Below, piece by piece: positions 34,565 through 42,644 of a stretch of 64,000 nt of DNA. Both the position numbers and the translations under genes were made by a program. Every line of letters starts with the position of its first letter. The first letter of the stretch is position 1. The notes under the pieces are model-generated. The model saw only the letters and a program-made list of their open reading frames with translations, ran no database searches and was not told where the DNA came from. The DNA is from Lacticaseibacillus yichunensis (GTDB lineage: Bacteria > Bacillota > Bacilli > Lactobacillales > Lactobacillaceae): positions 1 through 64,000 of the forward strand of contig NZ_RHOG01000010.1 in assembly GCF_003946405.1 (NCBI RefSeq). The letters run 5' to 3'.

Positions 34565-34588
34565 CTTATTTACAAACCTGTAAGTAAG
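34565..34588. promoter_or_regulatory. Candidate TetR operator
   Basis: CTTATTTAC (34565-34573) and GTAAGTAAG (34580-34588) form a near-perfect dyad with a 6-base centre, 30 bases before the TetR gene. Confidence 0.6.
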
Positions 34589-34617
34589 TGGTTGAGTAGA
34601 CCTATTGGAGGCGTCAT

Positions 34618-35196
34618 ATGTCAAAACCACGCAAATTATCGCAACAACTCATCATCGAGGCGGCCGTCAATAGCCTGAATCGCGGTGAAACGGTCACATT
34701 TTCGTCTCTGGCCCGGCAACTCGATTGCCATTCGCAGGCCCTTTATCCCTATTTTAAAACGCAGCGCGACTTGATCCGGCAAGTGGCGCTTTGGTTCATC
34801 GATCAGTTGAATCAGGAATCGGAAAAGGCAATGGCGGGACTCAGCGGTAAAGCGGCCGTCCGCGCGCTGGCTTTGACTGTGCGAACAATCGGGCTGGCGA
34901 ACTATCCTGTTTTTACCATGACCATGCGCCTCAGCAGCGAAGGCACGATCAGCTATGACCGAAATCCGGCCATGGCCACGTTTCGGGAACGCGTGCGGGC
35001 ACTTTTGATCGAGCTGGCCGCCGATGAGCCACAGCGGGTGCTGCTGAACCGGCTGATTCGCGATTATGTCGTTGGCGAGATCGTCAACGTTGCCTCGGGC
35101 TGGTTCCAGAATAAGACATTCAGCCAGCTGGACAGCTTCACGAAAAATCTCAATCTGTTGCTGGAGGAATTGCCAGAGGCCTTGCGCGCTAAATAA
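34618..35196 (+). CDS. TetR-like transcriptional regulator
   Basis: A 192-residue regulator. The N-terminal helix-turn-helix (VTFSSLARQLDCHSQALYPYFKTQRDLIRQV) fits TetR, and the C-terminal region resembles the TetR_C_33/WHG-type ligand domain of Lactobacillaceae. TTGGAGG precedes the ATG. It probably controls the divergent aldo-keto reductase. Confidence 0.85.
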   Translation: MSKPRKLSQQLIIEAAVNSLNRGETVTFSSLARQLDCHSQALYPYFKTQRDLIRQVALWFIDQLNQESEKAMAGLSGKAAVRALALTVRTIGLANYPVFTMTMRLSSEGTISYDRNPAMATFRERVRALLIELAADEPQRVLLNRLIRDYVVGEIVNVASGWFQNKTFSQLDSFTKNLNLLLEELPEALRAK

Positions 35197-35273
35197 TGCG
35201 AGGCGTCATCTTGGTGTCGCGCCAAAATTTGGGGTATCATCAAACTGTAAAATTGCAATGAGGAGGCGTGCAC

Positions 35274-35873
35274 ATGCAATATGGCTATATCCGTGCGTGG
35301 GATGACTCAGAGGCAGCTCATCAGCGCGCACAAGTCGCGGCCAAAAGACCGGACGTGATCTACCAGGATGACGCAACGGATAACAGTGCTTGGCTGGCGC
35401 TTCAGAACCAACTCGCGCCAGGCGACACGCTGATCGTGGCGAGTCTGGATCGGCTTGGCATGTCGTTGGAGGCCATCGTGTTGCTTCTGGAGCAATTGCT
35501 TGCCGCCGGAATCACAGTAGCCACCGGGGCGGCTGGTGACTTCGTGGCGCGCGATGGGGCCATGACCGACTTGACGCAAGAAAAAATGACGCTGCTGGCC
35601 GTGGCGACTCAGGCCGATCGGATTCTCCTGCAGGAGCGCATGCGGCTTGGCAAGGTGCAGATGATGCAGGACCCGAGCTTTCGGGAGGGCCGGCCACCTG
35701 TTTTGACCCCAGTCAAGGAGCGCGCCGTGTTACGCTACTTGGAGACCCACACGCAGATCCAAACGGCCGACCATTATGGCGTTTCCCGTGCCACTGTGAC
35801 ACGGGCAGTGCGACGCGCAAAAGACGCCGCATTGGCGGAACAAGCACAGTCGAAAATTGCTGACAAAAAGTGA
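35274..35873 (+). CDS. Resolvase/invertase-like protein lacking the usual catalytic serine
   Basis: A 199-residue protein with the N-terminal fold of small serine recombinases (YGYIRAW..., then IVASLDRLGMS, the conserved LDRLGR-type motif near residue 65) and a C-terminal helix-turn-helix (TADHYGVSRATVTRAVRRAK). Where resolvases have Y-A-R-V-S, this has Y-I-R-A-W, so the nucleophilic Ser is replaced by Trp. It may be a DNA-binding regulator rather than a recombinase. ATG at 35274 is preferred over a GTG 6 bases upstream because of AGGAGG spacing. Confidence 0.8.
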   Translation: MQYGYIRAWDDSEAAHQRAQVAAKRPDVIYQDDATDNSAWLALQNQLAPGDTLIVASLDRLGMSLEAIVLLLEQLLAAGITVATGAAGDFVARDGAMTDLTQEKMTLLAVATQADRILLQERMRLGKVQMMQDPSFREGRPPVLTPVKERAVLRYLETHTQIQTADHYGVSRATVTRAVRRAKDAALAEQAQSKIADKK

Positions 35874-35883
35874 GCAGTTTTTG

Positions 35884-35912
35884 TTGACGAGAAACCGCTT
35901 ACCATATAAAAT
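35884..35912 (+). promoter_or_regulatory. Strong promoter of the structured RNA locus
   Basis: TTGACG (35884-35889), exactly 17 bases, TAAAAT (35907-35912). It is among the best promoter matches in the window and points into a region with no open gene. Confidence 0.8.
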
Positions 35913-35918
35913 AAAGTA

Positions 35919-36243
35919 GAATTCTCGATTGCAGGTGTAGGCCTTGCTAACCTACTGCTCTCCTGTTCAATTTTTCGGAGATCCACCCGGTGCGCCGGGT
36001 TCCGAGCATCATCAGCTTTTCCCGGGGCCGCTTGGGACTAGGATTGATCTCCTAGTTTCAAGGGGTATGAAGCCACGACGGCCACGAGTCTTACAATTGT
36101 GGCCAGGGCCGCGGACAGTAACATCGTCCGTGGACACGAGGTGAAAAGGGTCCCGCCAGTTGGTCGCATGCTGGCGGTCACATAGGGCACTGCAGTCACG
36201 TAATCGCATCAAGATAAAAATGGGGCCTTTCGGGGCCTCTTTG
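35919..36243 (+). ncRNA. Unassigned multi-hairpin non-coding RNA
   Basis: About 325 bases without a credible gene. Stems: GTAGG/CCTAC (35937-35955); TCTCC/GGAGA (35959-35981), which competes with CGGA/TCCG (35976-36004); ACCCGG-TGCG-CCGGGT (35985-36000); ACTAGGA/TCCTAGT (36037-36056); GGCCAC/GTGGCC (36080-36104); CCGCGGAC/GTCCGTGG (36109-36133); CCGCCAG/CTGGCGG (36153-36177); then a terminator-like GGGGCC/GGCCTC (36222-36239). I saw no tmRNA tag, no RNase P core motif and no SRP loop. It may be a known class (for example raiA or another Lactobacillales RNA) that I cannot name from memory. An extended form could run to the stronger terminator at 36303-36333. Confidence 0.72.
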
Positions 36244-36302
36244 TCGTGCTGTGAGCAGGGATACAGCCATTTTCTGCCGATTTGTCAGCGTGTTTGCGGA
36301 AG

Positions 36303-36333
36303 GCGCATCGAAAAAAATTCGGTGCGCTTTTTT
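36303..36333 (+). terminator. Strong terminator downstream of the RNA locus
   Basis: GCGCATCGAA (36303-36312) pairs with TTCGGTGCGC (36318-36327, one G-T), followed by six T. It separates the RNA locus from the next gene. Confidence 0.88.
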
Positions 36334-36408
36334 CCGTCCCTGCTTCATATATCGTGCTGGCGGTTTTGCCTTGGAGCAGGTACGATACAGCTAAAGGAAG
36401 TGGACAGG

Positions 36409-37146
36409 GTGACAACGATCACGAATCAATTTGCGCTAGAGTTTGGCCTTGCGCCAGCGACTTTTCAGGGGGACGCGAATGTCTTTATCACGGGTCAGGC
36501 GAACGCCGGCGCCAGGTATTGGGCACGCGGCGCCGGTGACATGGTGATCTATCAGGACCATCTGTTTGTGCGGTGCACAAATGCCCAGCTGACGGCTCGT
36601 TTGCAACAGGCTTTCGCGCAGACGCCGGGACAATGGTTCTTCGAGTGGTCAACGCTTCGGCAGTTGGACCAGCTCTTACACTCTTTTGGCTGGCAGATCA
36701 CCAACCACGCGCCGTTTTTCCTGCCAAAGGGGCCACTCGCCAAGCCGACCGAGCCACATCTGCGACTGATCGAGCGAGATGAGATCGCAGCTTTCCGCAC
36801 TGATGCCCGCATCCACGAAGCCTTTGCGTTTGATGACGATGATCCGGATCTGTTGGGGATGGGCTACTTTGAAGGAAATCAGCTGAAGATCGTGGCTGGC
36901 GCCAATCAAAATGGCCGCTACACTTGGGAGATCGGAATCGAAGTGCTTGATCCGGCGTTTGCCCGCCGCGGGTTAGCGGGCATGGTGGTGCGTGGCTTGG
37001 CCGCTGAGATGCAACAACGGCGGCCGGACTGGCTGGTGGTTTATGGCACGCAGTTTTCCCACATGCGATCGATGAATCTGGCGATCGATCAGGGTTTTCG
37101 TGTTGGGTGGACCGAGCCGATGTTCAGTCCGATCAGGCGGCATTGA
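36409..37146 (+). CDS. GNAT-family acetyltransferase
   Basis: A 245-residue protein: an N-terminal 120-residue extension of unknown role and a C-terminal GNAT domain with YTWEIGIEVLDPAFARRGLAG (acetyl-CoA loop RRGLAG). This arrangement matches the GNAT_acetyltran/YoaA-like group. A start at GTG 36409 is chosen because AAGGAAG precedes it; longer in-frame starts lie in the RNA terminator region. Substrate unknown. Confidence 0.75.
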   Translation: MTTITNQFALEFGLAPATFQGDANVFITGQANAGARYWARGAGDMVIYQDHLFVRCTNAQLTARLQQAFAQTPGQWFFEWSTLRQLDQLLHSFGWQITNHAPFFLPKGPLAKPTEPHLRLIERDEIAAFRTDARIHEAFAFDDDDPDLLGMGYFEGNQLKIVAGANQNGRYTWEIGIEVLDPAFARRGLAGMVVRGLAAEMQQRRPDWLVVYGTQFSHMRSMNLAIDQGFRVGWTEPMFSPIRRH

Positions 37147-37217
37147 GGCGGCGCCGCTTCCACTGGTTGCGCAGCGCGGCCAGTTAGATTCGCTACGCCA
37201 ATTTTTGGGGGAATCAA

Positions 37218-37252
37218 AAGGGCCGAGACAGGCAATGCGTCTCGGCCCTTAT
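37218..37252. terminator. Bidirectional terminator
   Basis: AAGGGCCGAGAC (37218-37229) pairs perfectly with GTCTCGGCCCTT (37239-37250), between convergent genes. Confidence 0.9.
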
Positions 37253-37257
37253 TTGAT

Positions 37258-38187
37258 TCACGGCAGTAAGAACAGTTGCGTGGTTTGAGTCAATGTGGCG
37301 TGAAGCGGCGTTGATAACTCTTCGCCGTCGACTTGGATATGTTCGTTCGCCTCTGTTGAAAATTCGAACTGTGGGCTGACATAATGGTGGATCGCTGGAT
37401 CATTTGGCTGGTGCCGCAAGATTCCCAGCAAAACCTTGGCGAGCACCTGCCAGCGTTCGCGCTCGACGATCACCAGGTGCAGGTTGGTGCGATCATCGGC
37501 CTCGGGCATGATCAGCCGAATGCCGCCGCCGAGGAACGGATGGTTGGTGAAGACACATAGATAGGAGCGGTCGGAGTGATGGGCGCCTCGGGCATTTGTC
37601 CATGTTGAGGTGAAGGGTTTTTGCTTCGCCAGCGCGGTGGCAAAATGAAGCGGATACGACAAGCTGCCGAGTTTCAACGCATTCAGCAGATTTTTCGAGC
37701 CCGAATGGTTGGTCGCATAGACCACAAGCGCATCGATGCCGATACCGAAGTTGTTGATGAACCACTGCTGGCCATACTCGCGGGAGGTGATCTGGCCGAT
37801 GCGAATCGGCTTGGCCACCGCATGCACGAGGGCGTTGGCCGCTTCCTGGGACTTCAGGGGAATGTGATTGGCGCGGGCAAAATCGTCCCCGGTGCCAGTG
37901 GGAATGTAGCCGATCGCCACTTCCGGATGCCCGGTCTGTTGCAGGCCGTTGACGACATCGTGGAGAGTGCCATCGCCGCCGATCACAATGATGGTCAGTT
38001 CATCCAGGCGGTCGGCATATTGGCCAACCAATTGCGCCGCGATGGTGCGTGCATCACCAGCGGCTTGCGTATGATTTTCGTGCACCGGGGAAAACACGGT
38101 TGCAACGGTTTTGATCAGTGCCGGCAGGGCGTCCTTTTCACGGGCGTTACCGGCGTGTTCATTGATGATCAGTTCTGCAGAAGACAT
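37258..38187 (-). CDS. Diacylglycerol kinase-family lipid kinase
   Basis: A 309-residue cytoplasmic kinase of the DagK/YegS family. The nucleotide motif GGDGTLHDVVNGL is near residue 70 and the substrate motif PTGTGDDFARA near 96. These enzymes recycle diacylglycerol from lipoteichoic acid synthesis to phosphatidic acid. Monocistronic; no evident regulator. Confidence 0.88.
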   Translation of the reverse strand: MSSAELIINEHAGNAREKDALPALIKTVATVFSPVHENHTQAAGDARTIAAQLVGQYADRLDELTIIVIGGDGTLHDVVNGLQQTGHPEVAIGYIPTGTGDDFARANHIPLKSQEAANALVHAVAKPIRIGQITSREYGQQWFINNFGIGIDALVVYATNHSGSKNLLNALKLGSLSYPLHFATALAKQKPFTSTWTNARGAHHSDRSYLCVFTNHPFLGGGIRLIMPEADDRTNLHLVIVERERWQVLAKVLLGILRHQPNDPAIHHYVSPQFEFSTEANEHIQVDGEELSTPLHATLTQTTQLFLLP

Positions 38188-38257
38188 AGCGTGGGCTCCA
38201 ATGATTTGAAATGTGAAGATACAACTATGCTACATTAATTTTTTCACGAATGAAAGA

Positions 38258-38290
38258 AAAAAAGACCGACTGTCATTTGACAGTCGGCGC
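38258..38290 (-). terminator. Terminator of the phn operon
   Basis: CCGACTGTC (38266-38274) pairs with GACAGTCGG (38279-38287); read on the minus strand it ends in a run of T. Confidence 0.9.
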
Positions 38291-38295
38291 GCGAG

Positions 38296-39390
38296 TTATG
38301 CCAAGGCGGCCATCACTTGCGCAATGCTTTCGAGCAGGCGGTCGATATCGGCGGGGTAAACGGCGCCGATATTGCCGATGCGGAAGCTAGGGATTCGTGC
38401 CACTTTGCCGGGATAGATCACAAAGCCGCGTGCTTTGAGTTGATCATAAAATTCAGCGAAGTCGAAATTGGCAGTCGGATATTCAAAACTGGTGATGATG
38501 GGACTTTGATCCTGCGCGGCGATGATCAAGTTAAAACCTAGCTGCTGCATGCCTTCTGTGAGGCGGCGTTGGTTGTCGCGGTAGCGCTGATTGCGCGCCG
38601 CTACGCCGCCTTCATCCTGCAGTTCGCGCATGGCCTCGGCCGCCGCCAAGACGACATGGGTTGGGGAGGTGAAGCGCCATTTGCCATGATGCGCATCCAT
38701 GGTCTGCAACTGATCGAAGAGATCCAGTGATAGGCTCCGTGCATTCCCACTGGTGGCCTCGATCACCCGCCGGCGGGTGATGACGAAGGCAAAACCAGGC
38801 ACGCCTTGGAGGCATTTATTGGCGCTTGAGATCAAGTAGTCGATGTGCAGCGCGTCCGTGTGAATCGGAATCCCTACAAAACTGGACATCGCATCGACGA
38901 TCGTGATCAACCCGCGGCGGTGCATGGCCGGAATGAGCGTCTGAATCGGGTTGAGGATCCCGGTCGTGGTCTCGCAATGGACCACGGCAAAATGGGTAAC
39001 TTCCGGATGGGCCATCAAGGCTTGCTCGCAGGTGGCCAGATTAACGGGAGTCGTCTCATCAAAGGTGATGGCGACGTATTTGATGCCTAAGATGTCGCAC
39101 ATTTCACACATCCGGCGTCCATACGCGCCGTTGACGGCGATCATCAAACACCCATCCGCTGGCAGTGCAGTGCCGATCGTTGCTTCCACGGCATAGGAGC
39201 CACTGCCTTGAAGCAGGACTGCGGCGTAACGGGTGGCATCGACTTGCGCGACTTCGAGCAGGTCTTTGCGGAACTGTTCAACGATTGCATTGTAGTCGAC
39301 ATCCCAGGTGCTGACATCGCGCATCATCGCGTTTTTCACCGCGGCGGTTGTGGTCAGTGGGCCTGGGGTCAAAAGCAGGTAGGGGGTCAT
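38296..39390 (-). CDS. phnW: 2-aminoethylphosphonate--pyruvate transaminase
   Basis: A 364-residue class V PLP aminotransferase that converts 2-aminoethylphosphonate and pyruvate into phosphonoacetaldehyde and alanine. LLLTPGPLTTTAAVK at the N-terminus is typical of PhnW; Lys192 in SSANKCLQGVPG binds PLP; DAMSSFVG is the cofactor Asp region. Overlaps phnX by 4 bases and is the last gene of the operon. Confidence 0.93.
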   Translation of the reverse strand: MTPYLLLTPGPLTTTAAVKNAMMRDVSTWDVDYNAIVEQFRKDLLEVAQVDATRYAAVLLQGSGSYAVEATIGTALPADGCLMIAVNGAYGRRMCEMCDILGIKYVAITFDETTPVNLATCEQALMAHPEVTHFAVVHCETTTGILNPIQTLIPAMHRRGLITIVDAMSSFVGIPIHTDALHIDYLISSANKCLQGVPGFAFVITRRRVIEATSGNARSLSLDLFDQLQTMDAHHGKWRFTSPTHVVLAAAEAMRELQDEGGVAARNQRYRDNQRRLTEGMQQLGFNLIIAAQDQSPIITSFEYPTANFDFAEFYDQLKARGFVIYPGKVARIPSFRIGNIGAVYPADIDRLLESIAQVMAALA

Positions 39391-40181
39391 GCCGTGACCT
39401 CCTCTTTATGTGCCTGTTGCAACAAGCGCAACAGTTCGCTTGCGTCATCGACGATCAGATCCGCCCCGGCCGCTTCGTATTGGATGCGCACGCGTTCCTT
39501 CAATGCGGCGCGCACGTCATCGTCAAGCGCGTGCCAGTCTTTTTTGGAATAGGCGAGTAGATTGGAACCTTCGATGATGCCCACAGCTTGGGCCCCAGCG
39601 GCTAAGGCGGCCTTGATGTCGTTGATCGTATCGCCAACGATCAGCACTTGGCTGGGATGGCTCACGTCGAGCTGGGCCATGGCCAAGCGGTTCATGGCCG
39701 GATCAGGCCGGCCGATACCCGCGGTCATTTCCGAGGTCACATTGACGCGCGGATGGTAACCGGCGACGTTGGCCAGGGGCAAAATGCGGCCGATCATGTC
39801 GGCATCGTAGCCGCTGGTTGTGCCATACGGAATCTTGACCAGGTCCAGGTAGTCGACCAGCGCGCGAACGCCGGGCTTGAGAACCACCGTTTTTGGCAGT
39901 ATCTCGAGCAGGGTGCGCTTGAATCGGGCAAAGATCGTGGCGGCCATTTCCCCTTGGTCATCGGTTGGCAAGATTGTCGCCAACGTGGCCGCAACGTCTG
40001 GCGTTTTCAGTAATTGTCGAATGTGGACCATTTTATCCAAGCCCATATCGCGGCGAATCTCCTCGTCGGACAGGCTGATGCCGTAATGGGCAAAAGTCTG
40101 TTGAAATGCGAGTAAGGGGGCGCGGCTACCATAATCGATCGTGGTGCCTGCCCAGTCAAAAAGCACAGCTTCAAGTGGCAT
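39387..40181 (-). CDS. phnX: Phosphonoacetaldehyde hydrolase (phosphonatase)
   Basis: A 264-residue HAD-superfamily enzyme that splits phosphonoacetaldehyde into acetaldehyde and phosphate. Asp9 in LFDWAGTTIDYGS is the nucleophile; the Schiff-base lysine is Lys50 in MGLDKMVHI, the feature that separates PhnX from other HAD enzymes; GDTINDIKA is motif IV. Coupled to phnW. A 75-base gap separates it from the permease gene upstream. Confidence 0.93.
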   Translation of the reverse strand: MPLEAVLFDWAGTTIDYGSRAPLLAFQQTFAHYGISLSDEEIRRDMGLDKMVHIRQLLKTPDVAATLATILPTDDQGEMAATIFARFKRTLLEILPKTVVLKPGVRALVDYLDLVKIPYGTTSGYDADMIGRILPLANVAGYHPRVNVTSEMTAGIGRPDPAMNRLAMAQLDVSHPSQVLIVGDTINDIKAALAAGAQAVGIIEGSNLLAYSKKDWHALDDDVRAALKERVRIQYEAAGADLIVDDASELLRLLQQAHKEEVTA

Positions 40182-40256
40182 TGTCTCACTCCTCGTCTAG
40201 GTGTCGTTTTTCCAACTTCATAGCCGGTTGAGGCGTTGTTGTGTTGGGTGATCGTG

Positions 40257-41105
40257 TTAGACCATTTTGGCCAGATGTTTCCGCAGGGCAACGGCGATCA
40301 TTTCAAGCAGGATGGCAAAGGCCAACACGAGGTACACGATCAAGCCGACTTCCTGGAAGTCAAAATAAAAGGCGGAACTCATGAACAGGTAGTAGCCGAT
40401 GCCGCCTGTACCAGCGGCGGCGCCGACTGCGACGGCATTGGTAAAATTGATCTCAAAGCGGATAAACGTCCAGCTCAAAAGACTGGGGCGGACGCTGGGC
40501 CAAAGGGCATGACGGATCACCAAGCCAAACCGGGCGCCGGAAACGCGAAGCGCGTCCAATTTTTCCTGCGGGACAGCCTCAAAGGATTCGGCGAAGGCCT
40601 TTACCAGGTAGGCCACACTGTGGAAGGAGAGGCCGACCACGGCGGCTTCTGTGCCTAGGCCGATCACGGTCGCGTACACGAGCACCCATAAAATGGTGGG
40701 GATGGCGCGAATGAGGGCCATCAGACTACGCATGGCCGTGGCCAGTGGGGCGGGGGCGAGGTTGCGCGCCGTGAAAAGCGCAAGGCCAAAGGCAATCACG
40801 GCCCCAATCAAGGTGGTCAACAGCGCCAAAGCAATCGAGCGGGCCAAGGCGTCCACGAGCTGGGCCAGCGTGTCTTGGCCGAGATGTGGATGCAAAAACA
40901 TCAGGTCAAGATTGTGAAGGAAGCTTTTTCCGGCGACACCCAGATCGACGTTATCCGGGGCAATCGTCGCCAGCGCATACAGCGTGATCAGTGCCAGACT
41001 TGCGAGCAGGATGCGCGTGGTTTTGCGTGCCGGATTGGCGATCGCATGTGGCGCAGCCGGTGGGTGAGGGGCGCGCCGCTGACTTGAAATATCGGTTTCG
41101 ATCAT
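40257..41105 (-). CDS. phnE: Phosphonate ABC transporter permease, second subunit
   Basis: A 282-residue membrane permease with six segments. The EAA loop is KLDALRVSGARFGLVIRHALWPSV. It overlaps the first PhnE by 4 bases. Two PhnE-type permeases per operon are usual in Bacillota phosphonate importers; presumably they form a heterodimer. Confidence 0.9.
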   Translation of the reverse strand: MIETDISSQRRAPHPPAAPHAIANPARKTTRILLASLALITLYALATIAPDNVDLGVAGKSFLHNLDLMFLHPHLGQDTLAQLVDALARSIALALLTTLIGAVIAFGLALFTARNLAPAPLATAMRSLMALIRAIPTILWVLVYATVIGLGTEAAVVGLSFHSVAYLVKAFAESFEAVPQEKLDALRVSGARFGLVIRHALWPSVRPSLLSWTFIRFEINFTNAVAVGAAAGTGGIGYYLFMSSAFYFDFQEVGLIVYLVLAFAILLEMIAVALRKHLAKMV

Positions 41106-41896
41106 TGTGCGAGCACCTGCCTTAGTTTTGTTGAGGTCAATTCAATGGCGATCGTCACCGCAATGATCGCGAGCACCACCAAGCCGGCCGAGGGATAGCG
41201 GAAACTTTTGAAGTACAGATCGAAGATAAAGCCGATACCCGTCCCGGTCAGCATGCCGACCAAGGTGGCATCGCGGATATTATTTTCGATCATGTACAGG
41301 AGCCAGCTCATCAGGGGGGCAGACACCGCGGGGAGCACGCCTTGGCCGATGATCTGCCAGTAACGCGCGCCGGTCACCTCGAGCGCTTCGATGACCCCGC
41401 GTGGTACTTCTTCAAGCGTCTCCACAAAGGCGCGCGTGAGATACCCGATCGTCATCAGAAACAGCGCGAGAAAACCCGTGAAGTCATTTTGCTTGAAGGA
41501 AAAAAGGAGCACTAGCGCCCAGGCGACAAATGGAATGTTGCGCATGCACGAGGCAAACAGGCGCACGCCCATTTGCACAAGTGGCAGGCGACTAGTGGTC
41601 TTGGCGCCAGCCAGTGCCAGGAGCAAGGCGACGACCCCTGCGATCGACGTGGCGGCCACGGCGATTACGATCGTACGGCCCAGCTGGTGCAGAATCTCCC
41701 CGAGATCACCGAGTGCCGCCTGGTTCGGCATGAAATTTTTGCCCAGCCATTGCCAACCGGCGCCAATGCCAAACAAGGCATCGGCAAAATCGACATGAAG
41801 CAGCCATTGCGGCAGTACAAGCAGCAGGGCGAGCATCATCAAGGTCGCAGCACGCTGCCACCGCTGTCGGTTGAAAAACTGCGTCAACTCAGCCAT
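41102..41896 (-). CDS. phnE: Phosphonate ABC transporter permease, first subunit
   Basis: A 264-residue permease, six segments, with EAA loop GVIEALEVTGARYWQIIGQGVLPAV. ATG at 41896 is preferred because GGAGGCCGC precedes it and longer forms would lie within phnC. Overlaps phnC by 8 bases. Confidence 0.9.
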   Translation of the reverse strand: MAELTQFFNRQRWQRAATLMMLALLLVLPQWLLHVDFADALFGIGAGWQWLGKNFMPNQAALGDLGEILHQLGRTIVIAVAATSIAGVVALLLALAGAKTTSRLPLVQMGVRLFASCMRNIPFVAWALVLLFSFKQNDFTGFLALFLMTIGYLTRAFVETLEEVPRGVIEALEVTGARYWQIIGQGVLPAVSAPLMSWLLYMIENNIRDATLVGMLTGTGIGFIFDLYFKSFRYPSAGLVVLAIIAVTIAIELTSTKLRQVLAQ

Positions 41897-42644
41897 AAGC
41901 GGCCTCCTCTGGTGCCGCATAGATATGGGCCAACGCCTCATCTGAAAGGGCGGCGGGGCCGTCGTCAAAAACAATGCGGCCGGCATTGACGCCGAGAATG
42001 TGATCGGCAAATTCGCGGGCGAGATCCACTTGATGCAGGTTGATGATCACCATCAAGTCATGCTGAATCGCGAGGTCCTTCAGGAGGGTCATCACGGTGT
42101 GGGTCGAGGCGGGGTCGAGACTGGCAATCGGCTCGTCGCACAAAATCACTTGTGGGGCCTGCATCATGGCGCGTGCGATCCCGACCCGCTGCTTTTGGCC
42201 GCCGGAGAGACTGCCGGCTTTTTGAAGCGCATAGTCGCCAAGGCCGACTTCCTCAAGTAGGGTCAGCGCCTGCTTTTTTTCTTCCTTGGTATAAAGCCCT
42301 AACATCCCCGCGGCCAAGGACTTGCGACCGAGGCAGCCATGCAGCACATTTTCCAGCGCGGACAAGGGCTCAATCAGGTTGTAGTCCTGAAAGATCATAC
42401 CGATCTGGCGGCGCACCAAACGAAGCGCGCGTGGTGGGAGCTGGCGCATCTCCTGGTTGCCGAGCTGAATCTCGCCGGCTTCAGGAGTGAGCAGTCGGTT
42501 TAAGGAGCGCAGCAAGGTGGTCTTGCCGGCGCCTGAGGGTCCGATGATGGCGGTCACACTGCCCGGCGCGATCGAGAACCCGACATCGATCAAGCCGCGC
42601 TTGCCATTCGGATATGTTTTGGTGAGGTGCGAAACGGTCAGCAT
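41889..42644 (-). CDS. phnC: Phosphonate ABC transporter ATP-binding protein
   Basis: A 251-residue ATPase: [10 protein letters not shown]-loop [20 protein letters not shown] (characteristic of PhnC), signature [23 protein letters not shown]-loop NLHQVDLA. The ATG at 42644 shares bases with the phnD stop (TAATG), so synthesis is coupled. Confidence 0.93.
   Translation of the reverse strand: MLTVSHLTKTYPNGKRGLIDVGFSIAPGSVTAIIGPSGAGKTTLLRSLNRLLTPEAGEIQLGNQEMRQLPPRALRLVRRQIGMIFQDYNLIEPLSALENVLHGCLGRKSLAAGMLGLYTKEEKKQALTLLEEVGLGDYALQKAGSLSGGQKQRVGIARAMMQAPQVILCDEPIASLDPASTHTVMTLLKDLAIQHDLMVIINLHQVDLAREFADHILGVNAGRIVFDDGPAALSDEALAHIYAAPEEAAYG

Noticed and set aside
35919-36243. tmRNA, RNase P RNA or SRP RNA
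   Set aside because: No encoded ALAA tag and CCA end, no GAGGAAAGUCC core, and no GGUCAGG-GGAAGG type SRP loop were found; the identity is therefore left open.
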